Positions 1 through 6,005 of a DNA stretch of 9,192 bases are shown here, one piece after another. A program made the translations under genes and the position numbers. The notes under the pieces are model-generated. The model had not been told where the DNA came from, made no database searches, and saw only the letters and a list, made by a program, of their open reading frames with translations. Origin of the DNA: Lachnoclostridium sp. UBA6558 (GTDB lineage: Bacteria; Bacillota; Clostridia; Lachnospirales; Lachnospiraceae); the NCBI GenBank assembly GCA_002434335.1, contig DJJW01000023.1, positions 45,593 through 54,784 on the forward strand. Reading direction: 5' to 3'. Numbering within the stretch: the first letter of the stretch is position 1; every line of letters begins with the position of its first letter.

Positions 1-174
1 AGTGCCGCCGTTTCCCATCATCTGAAAACACTGAAATTGAATAATCTTATAACCAGCCGACGCGACGGAAAAGAAGTTTATTATACACTGGCTGATAACA
101 AAAAAGCACACCTGGTGCATCAAATGATTGATGATTACTTTCAATTAAATTGTCCGACTAATCATCACCACTAG
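1..174 (+). CDS. ArsR/SmtB-family metal-responsive repressor, 3' end only
   Basis: The reading frame is open from the first base to a TAG at 172-174, giving the last 57 residues of a protein whose N-terminus lies outside the window. The visible part begins inside a helix-turn-helix recognition helix (SAAVSHHLKTLKLNNLI) and continues into the winged-helix hairpin (RRDGKEVYYTL), the signature of ArsR/SmtB regulators. These dimeric repressors leave DNA when they bind a metal. The usual C-terminal zinc site (Asp-x-His, then His-x2-His/Glu) is not clearly kept: after LAD the next residues are N and K, with histidines five and eight residues on. The tail carries a Cys and ends in three His, which could bind metal (inference). 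It converges on the P-type ATPase at 244-2094 and may control that pump and the HMA gene. Confidence is high for the family, low for the metal. Confidence 0.88.
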   Translation, partial: SAAVSHHLKTLKLNNLITSRRDGKEVYYTLADNKKAHLVHQMIDDYFQLNCPTNHHH

Positions 175-176
175 AT

Positions 177-240
177 AAAAAAAACTATTTTGAACCATGT
201 AATTTCTTCGAAATTAAGGTCAAAATAGTTTTTTTATATA
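177..240. terminator. Bidirectional Rho-independent terminator between arsR and the pump
   Basis: A long A/T-flanked hairpin begins three bases after the arsR stop. The outer arms (about 177-196 and 218-235) pair AAAACTATTTTGAACC with GGTCAAAATAGTTTT with one bulged base, and an inner stem pairs TAATTTC (200-206) with GAAATTA (210-216) around a TTC loop. A T run follows on the + strand (229-235) and the A run at 177-184 gives a U tail on the - strand. It can therefore end both the + strand arsR transcript and the - strand ATPase transcript, whose stop codon is at 244-246. Confidence 0.85.
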
Positions 241-243
241 GCA

Positions 244-2094
244 TTACATCTTTTTAATATTTAAAGCTCGCATCGCATTTAAAATTGCAATCACTGACAC
301 ACCAACATCTGAGAATACTGCCGCCCACATAGAAGCAAAACCAAGAGCACCCAGTATTAATACGATACCTTTCACACCTAAAGCAAGTATAATATTCTGT
401 CTAACGATACGAAGTGTCTTCTTGGAAATCTTCATGACCTGGGCAATCTTAGATGGTTCATCGGTCATAATAACTACATCTGCCGCTTCAATCGCTGCAT
501 CTGAACCTAAACCGCCCATTGCTATACCGATATCTGCTCTTGCAAGTACCGGTGCATCATTAATACCGTCGCCTACAAAGGCCAGTTTTCCTTTCGGACT
601 CTTCTCCTGCATTAATTCTTCCATACGGTCAACTTTATCTGCCGGAAGCAGTTCTGTATAAGCTTTCGTAAGCTTTAACTCACTTGCCACCTTCTGACCT
701 ACAGCATCTGCATCTCCTGTTAACATTACCGTTTTACGGATACCGGCTGCTTTTAAATCCTGAATCGCACGAGGTGAATCTTCTTTGATTTCATCTTCTA
801 TGCAAATATAACCTGCATATCCACCATTAATTGACAGGTAAACCACTGTACCCGCCTGTTGTTCCTCCTTACAAGCTATGCTCTCCTTCTTCATCAGCTT
901 AATATTACCTGCCAGGACCACTTTACCATCAATAACCGCCTTAACACCATGACCGGGAATTTCTACAATCTCACCAATACGAGAAGAATCTATCTCTTTT
1001 CCAAAAGCTTTTTTTATGGAGAGGGCGATAGGATGATTAGAATAGTCCTCTGCGTAAGCTGCGGTTTCTAACAGTTCTTCTGTTGAAATTTCTTCCGGTA
1101 ATATCTTGCTGACTGCAAAGGAACCTTTGGTAAGTGTACCTGTCTTGTCAAAAACCACGATTTCAGTATCTGCCAAAGCCTCCAGGTAATTGGACCCCTT
1201 AACAAGAACACCGGATTTTGAAGCACCTCCGATGCCGCCAAAGAAACTTAATGGAATGGAGATAACAAGTGCACAGGGACAGGATATAACTAAGAAGGTT
1301 AACGCTCTTGCTATCCAGATGTTAAAATCCTGACCCAAAAGCAGCGGTGGCAATACCGCAAGCAATACTGCGGCAATAACAACTATAGGTGTATAATACC
1401 TTGCAAACTTTGTTATAAAATTTTCACTTTTACTTTTCTTATCACTGGCATTCTCCACCAGTTCCAGAATCTTGGCAACTGTTGACTGGCCGAACTCTTT
1501 TGTTACTTTAATATTCAATACTCCGGTCTGGTTAATGCAGCCGCTTATTATATCCTGACCCGGCTGCACATCTCTGGGCACCGACTCTCCGGTCAGCGCG
1601 GAAGTATCTACAGAAGAAAAACCTTCTAAAACTATACCATCAAGAGGTATTCTTTCACCCGGCTTAACCACTACCGTATCACCAACCTGTACTTCATCCG
1701 GGTCCACTTGCACCAGCTGTCCTTCCCTTAATACATTCGCAAAATCGGGTCTAATATCCATAAGCTCAGAAATGGAACGTCTGGATTTGGAAACAGCGTA
1801 GGATTGAAACCATTCTCCAACCTGGTAAAACAACATAACCGCTACACCTTCCGGATACTCTCCTAAAAAGAAGGCTCCTACTGTTGCTACAGCCATTAAA
1901 AAGTTTTCATCAAAAACCTGTCCGTGCAGAATATTTCTGCCAGCTTTTAAAAGAATATCGCCTCCAATAACCAGGTATACAATCAAAAAGACTGCTAATC
2001 TTGGGATTCCTTCAAATGGAAGCAGTATAGCTATGGCATAAAGTACTGCTGTCAGCAGTATACGTAACAATTGCTTCTTCTCTCTTTTAGACAT
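244..2094 (-). CDS. cadA: Zn2+/Cd2+/Pb2+-translocating P1B-type ATPase lacking an N-terminal HMA domain
   Basis: This membrane pump uses ATP to export soft divalent metals. Numbered from the ATG at 2094 (616 aa), it shows the actuator TGES at 168-171, the transmembrane metal site CPC at 272-274, the phosphorylation motif DKTGT starting at 316, the P1B-specific HP at 354-355 and GDGINDAP from 508. Lys575 and Asp596 in the last two helices have the same 21-residue spacing as Lys693 and Asp714 of E. coli ZntA, which points to the Zn/Cd/Pb subgroup rather than copper. The N-terminus enters membrane helices almost at once, so the metal-binding domain usual in CadA/ZntA is absent; a separate HMA protein is encoded at 2972-3190. 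The frame is open to a TTG at 2106, but GGAGG at 2100-2104, five bases before the ATG, fixes the start at 2094. Transcription ends at the 177-240 hairpin. I am confident of the class, less of the preferred metal. Confidence 0.95.
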   Translation of the reverse strand: MSKREKKQLLRILLTAVLYAIAILLPFEGIPRLAVFLIVYLVIGGDILLKAGRNILHGQVFDENFLMAVATVGAFFLGEYPEGVAVMLFYQVGEWFQSYAVSKSRRSISELMDIRPDFANVLREGQLVQVDPDEVQVGDTVVVKPGERIPLDGIVLEGFSSVDTSALTGESVPRDVQPGQDIISGCINQTGVLNIKVTKEFGQSTVAKILELVENASDKKSKSENFITKFARYYTPIVVIAAVLLAVLPPLLLGQDFNIWIARALTFLVISCPCALVISIPLSFFGGIGGASKSGVLVKGSNYLEALADTEIVVFDKTGTLTKGSFAVSKILPEEISTEELLETAAYAEDYSNHPIALSIKKAFGKEIDSSRIGEIVEIPGHGVKAVIDGKVVLAGNIKLMKKESIACKEEQQAGTVVYLSINGGYAGYICIEDEIKEDSPRAIQDLKAAGIRKTVMLTGDADAVGQKVASELKLTKAYTELLPADKVDRMEELMQEKSPKGKLAFVGDGINDAPVLARADIGIAMGGLGSDAAIEAADVVIMTDEPSKIAQVMKISKKTLRIVRQNIILALGVKGIVLILGALGFASMWAAVFSDVGVSVIAILNAMRALNIKKM

Positions 2095-2099
2095 ATTTA

Positions 2100-2104
2100 C
2101 CTCC
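2100..2104 (-). promoter_or_regulatory. Ribosome binding site that decides the pump's start
   Basis: On the - strand GGAGG is followed by TAAAT and ATG. The upstream in-frame TTG at 2106 overlaps this Shine-Dalgarno sequence and cannot use it, so translation should begin at MSKREKK, residue 5 of the longest frame. Confidence 0.8.
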
Positions 2105-2123
2105 AATCCAACTCATGGAAGAG

Positions 2124-2156
2124 ATTATAAGTTAAATTTAATAGTTTGATTTTAAT
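2124..2156 (-). promoter_or_regulatory. Possible weak promoter and operator-like sequence upstream of the pump
   Basis: A perfect -10 TATAAT lies at 2124-2129 on the - strand, about 30 bases before the pump start. No good -35 hexamer is found 16-18 bases upstream (AATCAA or AAATCA at best). A 10-bp palindrome TTAAATTTAA lies at 2132-2141. The stretch 2136-2156 reads ATTAAAATCAAACTATTAAAT on the - strand in two parts (ATTAAAATCAAAC, then TATTAAAT) and loosely resembles the element at 7170-7191. In DNA this AT-rich, chance matches are common. The pump may instead depend on read-through from the HMA promoter. Confidence 0.25.
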
Positions 2157-2204
2157 ATTTAGAGTATACTTTTTGAATATAAAGTTATGATATTAACCTT
2201 TGAG

Positions 2205-2453
2205 GTTTTAAAATTAGGGTTAATAACTTGGTATGAATTATAGTTCTGATTTTAGGTTTTATCATTTGGGGTTTTATTATTTGGTTATTGCTTAATATTT
2301 TGCTTTTCAATATTTTACGTTTTATGGTTTTTATTTTAGTTTTTTTATTTTGGGGTTTTAATGTTTGTGTTTAATACTTGGGTTTATATATTGGGGTTTA
2401 TATATTTGGGTTACTATTTTTAATTAATATTCTGGCATATTATTTTGATTTTA
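2205..2453. other. Low-complexity, T/G-rich strand-biased DNA without a gene
   Basis: This stretch is almost free of C on the + strand and is built from short variants of TTATTTTGG, GGGGTTTTA and TTTATATATTGGG with irregular spacing. It grades into the regular 13-bp array that begins at 2454 and is probably the decayed part of the same array. The + strand frame at 2378-2560 encodes only a run of Phe, Leu, Ile and Tyr, as expected from T-rich repeats. Nothing coding is supported. Confidence 0.6.
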
Positions 2454-2570
2454 TTATTTTGGTTCATTATTTTGGTTTGTTATTTTGGTTTGTTATTTTG
2501 GCTTGTTATTTTGGCTTGTTATTTTGGCTTATTGCATTGGCTAGTTATGTTAGCTTGTAATTTTGGGTAG
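2454..2570. repeat. 13-bp tandem repeat array, nine units
   Basis: Nine consecutive 13-bp units start at 2454, 2467, 2480, 2493, 2506, 2519, 2532, 2545 and 2558. The consensus on the + strand is TTATTTTGGYTTG. Units 2 and 3 are identical, units 4 and 5 are identical, and units 7-9 are degenerate (TTGCATTGGCTAG, TTATGTTAGCTTG, TAATTTTGGGTAG). Divergence rises toward the right end and to the left of 2454, as in an array that grows in its centre and decays at its edges. If transcribed with the pump on the - strand it would give an A/C-rich, poorly structured RNA leader. Confidence 0.9.
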
Positions 2571-2612
2571 TCCTTTTCATTCAAAGTCTAAAATATTTTG
2601 CTACCAAATACA

Positions 2613-2828
2613 GGCTAATTGTGCAGAACAGAAAAGAACGAATGCGCCTATGGAAAGGTATTAGAATTCCTTTTCTCTGGATATTTTGTGCTATATTATA
2701 AAACTGATTGTCTGAGCGCAGCGAGTTATCAGTTTTATAATATGTAAAGCACAAAACATCCAGAGAATTAGGAATTCTTATACCTTGGAATTGAAGCATA
2801 AGTTTTTTTCTGTTCTGCGCAATTTGCC
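2613..2828. repeat. 216-bp imperfect inverted repeat, possible foldback element or structured RNA
   Basis: The two halves pair almost end to end. The outer ends GGCTAATTGTGCAGAACAG (from 2613) and CTGTTCTGCGCAATTTGCC (to 2828) are complementary apart from two positions. Further in, matching blocks include AGAATTCCT, TCTCTGGATATTTTGTGCT against a one-mismatch partner, and ATATTATAAAACTGAT against its exact complement. The right arm has a four-base insertion near 2741. The loop at about 2709-2727 contains CTGAGCGCAGCGAG. No transposase and no clear target-site duplication are visible. It could be a MITE-like foldback element or a long structured RNA. The - strand 72-codon frame across it is a by-product of the palindrome, with no ribosome binding site or recognisable product. 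Confidence 0.85.
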
Positions 2829-2889
2829 GTCCGTCTTATGTAATCTCCCGTCCGTCTTATGCACTCTACCCTCCGTCTTCTACAATCTA
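2827..2889. repeat. 21-bp tandem repeat, three units
   Basis: Three contiguous 21-bp units lie at 2827-2847, 2848-2868 and 2869-2889. Each begins CCGTCCGTCTT or CCCTCCGTCTT, and units 1 and 2 share their first 14 bases. The array abuts the end of the 216-bp inverted repeat and overlaps it by two bases. There is no spacer between units, so it is not a CRISPR array. Confidence 0.8.
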
Positions 2890-2920
2890 CAATCCCCTTA
2901 TAAACCCCTTCCTTTTTCAT

Positions 2921-2962
2921 AAAAAGAACTGCTGCAAAACTATACAGAGAATCCTGCAGCAG
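2921..2962 (-). terminator. Rho-independent terminator of the HMA gene
   Basis: Ten bases after the HMA stop, the - strand forms an 8-bp stem CTGCTGCA/TGCAGCAG (2955-2962 with 2929-2936) with an 18-base loop, followed by the U-rich tail TTCTTTTT (2921-2928). This should make the HMA transcript largely monocistronic, with the pump needing read-through or its own promoter. Confidence 0.8.
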
Positions 2963-2971
2963 CGAATATCT

Positions 2972-3190
2972 TTATGCCTTCACTATTACATCCGGCTCGA
3001 TTTTTTTAATTAATCTTTTTGCTTCATTTAAAACATCATCATACTTGTCATCAGGAGCTTCCAGTTCCATCTTCTGGCTGAGAAAGTTAACCTTTACCCC
3101 TGTAACTCCCTCCACTTTCTTAATGGCATTTTCAATTTTAGCAGCGCAGTTTGCGCAATCAAGATCCTGTAATTTAATTGATTTTTTCAT
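2972..3190 (-). CDS. Free-standing heavy-metal-associated (HMA) domain protein, CadA/ZntA type
   Basis: The 72-residue product is one complete HMA ferredoxin-like domain and nothing else. It carries the metal-binding DCANC motif with Cys12 and Cys15. The Asp before the first Cys and the following AAKIE are characteristic of HMA domains fused to Zn/Cd/Pb ATPases rather than of copper chaperones. Since the pump at 244-2094 lacks such a domain, the likely role is to bind zinc, cadmium or lead in the cytosol and deliver it to, or regulate, that pump (inference). The ATG follows AAAGGGG on the - strand with normal spacing. A strong promoter with a palindromic operator lies upstream and a terminator directly downstream, so it is probably a metal-induced monocistronic gene. 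A copper role cannot be excluded from sequence alone. Confidence 0.9.
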   Translation of the reverse strand: MKKSIKLQDLDCANCAAKIENAIKKVEGVTGVKVNFLSQKMELEAPDDKYDDVLNEAKRLIKKIEPDVIVKA

Positions 3191-3268
3191 ATAATATCCC
3201 CTTTCAGACTTTTATGATCTCATTATTTTTATTGATGCTTGCTTCTATATTAGGTGAACCTTTTATCA

Positions 3269-3294
3269 ATTAAACAATCATTTAATTGTTTAAT
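3269..3294. promoter_or_regulatory. Perfect 10-6-10 palindromic operator at the HMA promoter
   Basis: ATTAAACAAT (3269-3278) and ATTGTTTAAT (3285-3294) are exact reverse complements separated by CATTTA. The palindrome begins four bases after the -10 box and covers the expected transcription start, where a bound repressor would block initiation. An AT-rich palindrome of this size suits ArsR/SmtB-family operators, and an ArsR-type gene lies at the left edge. That this regulator binds here is inference. Confidence 0.75.
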
Positions 3295-3297
3295 CAT

Positions 3298-3326
3298 AGT
3301 ATATGCATTATAAGTATTTTTGTCAA
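3298..3326 (-). promoter_or_regulatory. Sigma-A promoter of the HMA gene
   Basis: On the - strand there is a perfect -35 TTGACA (3321-3326), a 17-base spacer and a -10 TATACT (3298-3303). It gives a leader of about 100 bases before the ATG at 3190. This is the best promoter in the window. Confidence 0.85.
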
Positions 3327-3362
3327 TAGAATTTATTGAAATTCTTTCTCAATATAAAACTA

Positions 3363-3419
3363 AAAAACCATGAGACACTCTTAAGCAGCAACCCCGCTAA
3401 TTTTCGTCTCATGGTTTTT
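3363..3419 (-). terminator. Rho-independent terminator of the Moco operon
   Basis: Seven bases after the mogA stop, the - strand forms a perfect 14-bp stem AAAAACCATGAGAC/GTCTCATGGTTTTT (3406-3419 with 3363-3376) around a 29-base loop that can form a small AGC/GCT stem. A T-rich tail (TTTTTTAGTTTT) follows. It separates the Moco operon from the HMA promoter. Confidence 0.9.
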
Positions 3420-3426
3420 ATGACTC

Positions 3427-3921
3427 TTATGACAGACTTCCACATTCACCGTCTTCCCCTTTTAAGATTGCGAGGCCGTGTTCTAAAGTATCAATAATAT
3501 AACTTAAGTTTTCTCTTACTGCCTTAGGACTCCCCGGGAGATTAATAACCAGTGTTTTTTTTCTTATAACTGCTGTTCCTCTGCTAAGCATCGCCCTTTT
3601 GGTTATCTGAAGACTGTTATAACGCATTGCCTCTGCAATACCCGGCACTTCTCTCTCTCCAATATTTTTAGTAGCCTCCGGAGTCACGTCCCTCTCGGAA
3701 AATCCTGTACCACCGGTGGTAAGAATCAGATCCATTTTTCCGGAATCACACCAGTTTATCATGATTTCCTCCAGCTGTTTTTGCTCATCGGGTAACAGGA
3801 TGTATTCTATAACCTGAAACCCCTGCTCACTGGCTAAGTCTTTAATAACCATACCGCTGGTATCCGTTCTTTCGCCTCTGCTTCCTTTATCACTGGCAGT
3901 AATGATGCCCACTCTTATCAT
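3427..3921 (-). CDS. mogA: MogA/MoaB-family molybdopterin adenylyltransferase
   Basis: This family activates molybdopterin by adenylylation with ATP, preparing it for metal insertion by MoeA. The 164-aa length fits a single MoCF-binding domain. Family marks are the N-terminal IITASDKGSRGERTDTSG region, the nucleotide/pterin loop TTGGTG at 68-73 followed by Asp78 in SERDVTPEAT, and NLPGSPKA at 127-134. The ATG at 3921 follows AAAGGAG with good spacing. It is the last gene of the operon, 107 bases after the MOSC gene, with the terminator immediately behind. MogA and MoaB are close relatives; the assignment to this family is firm, the exact name is by convention. Confidence 0.93.
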   Translation of the reverse strand: MIRVGIITASDKGSRGERTDTSGMVIKDLASEQGFQVIEYILLPDEQKQLEEIMINWCDSGKMDLILTTGGTGFSERDVTPEATKNIGEREVPGIAEAMRYNSLQITKRAMLSRGTAVIRKKTLVINLPGSPKAVRENLSYIIDTLEHGLAILKGEDGECGSLS

Positions 3922-4003
3922 AACATTTCTCCTTTACAACCTGTGATACATAAAATTCAGGTATAAAATTAAGTACCTATTGCTTTTTGTATGTTAAGCA
4001 AAC

Positions 4004-4022
4004 TTTACGATAACATCGTTAA
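4004..4022. promoter_or_regulatory. Small inverted repeat in the MOSC-mogA gap
   Basis: TTTACGAT and ATCGTTAA flank AAC with one mismatch, just after the MOSC stop. It lacks a T run, so it is a poor terminator. A second imperfect palindrome, AGGTA with TACCT ten bases apart, lies at 3959-3978 closer to mogA. This 107-base gap is the longest in the operon and may modulate mogA expression, but neither motif is recognised. Confidence 0.3.
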
Positions 4023-4028
4023 TAAAAA

Positions 4029-4460
4029 TCAGGTTAATATATTAATTTCATCACCCACTGATATAATACCACCGCTTAACACCACTGCAAATACTCCTTC
4101 TCTGGGCATTATACAGTCTCCAACCTTATAAAAGATTTCGCAATGGCTATGGCACTCTTTGCCAATCTGGGTTATTTCAAACATGACCTCCCCTGCTGCC
4201 AATCTGGTACCAATAGGCAGGTTTCTTAAGTCATAGCCTTCTATAATTACATTCTCACCAAAAGCACCTTTATCGACTCCGGCACCTTTCTGATTAAATT
4301 CATCTATTTTTTCCTGGGATATCAGACTTACCTGTCTGTGCCAGTTTCCGGCATGAGCATCTCCTTCTATTCCAAAATTCTCAATAAATCTGGCTTTATC
4401 AACACTTATTTTCTGAGTACCTCTTTTTTCACTGATGCAAAGAGCCACTATTTTACCCAT
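4029..4460 (-). CDS. MOSC-domain protein
   Basis: The 143-aa product is a stand-alone MOSC domain, the beta-strand-rich fold also found at the C-terminus of Moco sulfurases and in YiiM-type proteins. It shows GIEGDAHAG at 30-38, GAFGEN at 65-70 and the Cys-rich stretch with Cys103, Cys107 and Cys116 (KECHSHC then GDC). The family is thought to bind Moco or carry sulfur through a conserved cysteine. Its reaction here is not known, but its place between moaA and mogA supports a role in finishing or transferring Moco or its tungsten analogue. The ATG at 4460 lies 17 bases after the moaA stop behind a G-rich ribosome binding site. Some clostridia fuse MOSC and MogA domains in one protein (from memory), which fits this adjacency. 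Confidence 0.88.
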   Translation of the reverse strand: MGKIVALCISEKRGTQKISVDKARFIENFGIEGDAHAGNWHRQVSLISQEKIDEFNQKGAGVDKGAFGENVIIEGYDLRNLPIGTRLAAGEVMFEITQIGKECHSHCEIFYKVGDCIMPREGVFAVVLSGGIISVGDEINILT

Positions 4461-4477
4461 ACGAAGCTGCCCCTTTC

Positions 4478-5467
4478 TTAACCGCCAATCTGTGACATCC
4501 CTTTCTCCTCCAGAGTTTCAGAGATAACAGGTCTGTCTTTCGTAAAAACATGACTTTCCGGTTTTCTGTCAATGGCTTTTTTTATAATATCCTTTAATTC
4601 TTCCTTAGACCTTCCCTCCCTTAGCGCTGCTTTTAAATCCGTACCGCTGCTATATTGAAGACAGGTCTTAAGTATTCCGGTGGAAGTCAGCCTTACCCTG
4701 TTACAGGAGGAACAGAATTCATGACTTACTGCACTGATGAAACCTATTTTACCTTGAAAACCCGGAATAGTATAATACTTACCGGGACCATTTCCAAGAC
4801 TTTCGGTATAAGGCTCCAACTCTCTGTAGGAACTTCTGAGAATATCAATAATCTCTTGTTCAGAGTACCCCTCCATATGTTTACCATAACCTAAGGGCAT
4901 AATTTCTATAAAACGAACATGGAGCTTAGCGTCCTTTGCAAGGTCAGCGAAAGATAATAAATTATCCTTATTATTAAACTGCCTTAAAGGTACACAATTT
5001 ATCTTAATCGGTATGTTCTGATATGCAAGAGCTTTATTTATACCTTCCCTTACCTTTAATAATCCATCAAATCCTGTTAATTCTGTGAACTTATACCGGT
5101 CTAATGTATCCAGGCTGATATTGATACCATCAATGCCTGCCTTTATCAGTGCTTCCAGCTGCTCCGCCAGATAAATGCCATTAGTGGTAAGGGTTACTTT
5201 CTCAATTCCATTAACCTGCTTTAGTTTCCCCACCAGACTGGTGATGTCTTTTCTTACCAGCGGTTCTCCGCCTGTCAGCTTAATCTTTCGAATTCCGAGT
5301 TCACCAAAGCATTCTGCCAAGGTAACAATTTCCTCGTAGGTCATTATTGCGCTTTGGGGAAGGAAGTTAACTCCCTCCTTTGGCATACAGTATACACATC
5401 TTAAATTACAGCGGTCAGTTACGGATATGCGCACATAGTCTATTTGCCTGTTGTATTTATCTATCAT
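4478..5467 (-). CDS. moaA: GTP 3',8-cyclase MoaA (radical SAM)
   Basis: MoaA converts GTP to 3',8-cyclo-7,8-dihydro-GTP with S-adenosylmethionine, the first step of molybdenum cofactor synthesis, and works with MoaC. The 329-aa protein has the radical SAM cluster ligands Cys20, Cys24 and Cys27 (CNLRCVYC), the GGEP SAM-binding motif in KLTGGEPLVRKD, and the second, substrate-binding cluster ligands Cys252, Cys255 and Cys269. It ends in the conserved Gly-Gly (MSQIGG) needed for activity in the family. Length and motifs are complete. The ATG at 5467 is preceded by GAGG on the - strand and lies 31 bases after the moaC stop. Confidence 0.97.
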   Translation of the reverse strand: MIDKYNRQIDYVRISVTDRCNLRCVYCMPKEGVNFLPQSAIMTYEEIVTLAECFGELGIRKIKLTGGEPLVRKDITSLVGKLKQVNGIEKVTLTTNGIYLAEQLEALIKAGIDGINISLDTLDRYKFTELTGFDGLLKVREGINKALAYQNIPIKINCVPLRQFNNKDNLLSFADLAKDAKLHVRFIEIMPLGYGKHMEGYSEQEIIDILRSSYRELEPYTESLGNGPGKYYTIPGFQGKIGFISAVSHEFCSSCNRVRLTSTGILKTCLQYSSGTDLKAALREGRSKEELKDIIKKAIDRKPESHVFTKDRPVISETLEEKGMSQIGG

Positions 5468-5498
5468 AAAACCGCCTCATTTCATAAGTCGAATTGCT

Positions 5499-6005
5499 TT
5501 ATGCATCCATTAAACCGCCAGAAGCGTCACGGTTAAGGAATACACCGCTTTTTCCGCCTGTCTTCTCTTCCAATCTGATATCTGTCATTACCATTGATTT
5601 GTCCAGTGCTTTGCACATATCATAAATGGTAAGCAGTGCTATTTGGACACCGGTAAGAGCCTCCATCTCAACTCCTGTCTTTCCTTCTGTTTTCACCTGA
5701 CAAACCGCAGTTATAGCAGACTTCTCTGTCTCAATCTCAAAATCCAGTGAGCACTTCTGAATCATAAGAGGATGACATAGAGGAATGAACTCCCAGGTCC
5801 GCTTTACAGCCATTATTCCGGCTAACCTGGCTACAGACAGGACATCTCCTTTTTCGATTTCCTTGTTCGTAATTGCTTCAAGGATTTTACTGCTTACAAT
5901 TATTTTCCCTTTAGCCGTTGCTGTTCTTTGTGTTATTTGTTTACCGGAGACATCCACCATACGGGCATTTCCTTCTCCATCAAAATGACTCAGTTTATTT
6001 TCCAT
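5499..6005 (-). CDS. moaC: Cyclic pyranopterin monophosphate synthase MoaC
   Basis: MoaC turns the MoaA product into cyclic pyranopterin monophosphate. Taken from the ATG at 6005 the protein has 168 residues, against 161 in E. coli. It keeps the start MVDVSGK, Lys52 of KGDV, the active-site LCHPL with His78, GVEMEALTG at 111-119, and IYDMCKA with Asp129 and Lys132. The open frame runs further upstream to 6038, but those residues (KKRIGQNF) lie inside the preceding gene and are not MoaC-like. The chosen start overlaps the end of the ArsC/Spx-like gene by 11 bases, suggesting translational coupling; the nearest Shine-Dalgarno-like AAAGGA is rather far from the ATG. Confidence 0.96.
   Translation of the reverse strand: MENKLSHFDGEGNARMVDVSGKQITQRTATAKGKIIVSSKILEAITNKEIEKGDVLSVARLAGIMAVKRTWEFIPLCHPLMIQKCSLDFEIETEKSAITAVCQVKTEGKTGVEMEALTGVQIALLTIYDMCKALDKSMVMTDIRLEEKTGGKSGVFLNRDASGGLMDA

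Noticed and set aside
2378..2560. 60-codon + strand frame encoding a very hydrophobic peptide
   Set aside because: It is the translation of the T-rich 13-bp repeats; no ribosome binding site and composition set by the repeat.
2581..2799. 72-codon - strand frame across the inverted repeat
   Set aside because: It follows the palindrome, has no recognisable domain and no good ribosome binding site.
2827..2889. CRISPR array
   Set aside because: The 21-bp units are contiguous, with no spacers, and no cas gene is present.
3377..3405. Possible molybdenum-cofactor riboswitch
   Set aside because: The G-rich loop sits inside a terminator after the last Moco gene, and no large conserved structure precedes the operon's short leader.
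4655..4894. 79-codon + strand frame inside moaA
   Set aside because: Antisense shadow of the moaA C-terminal cluster region.
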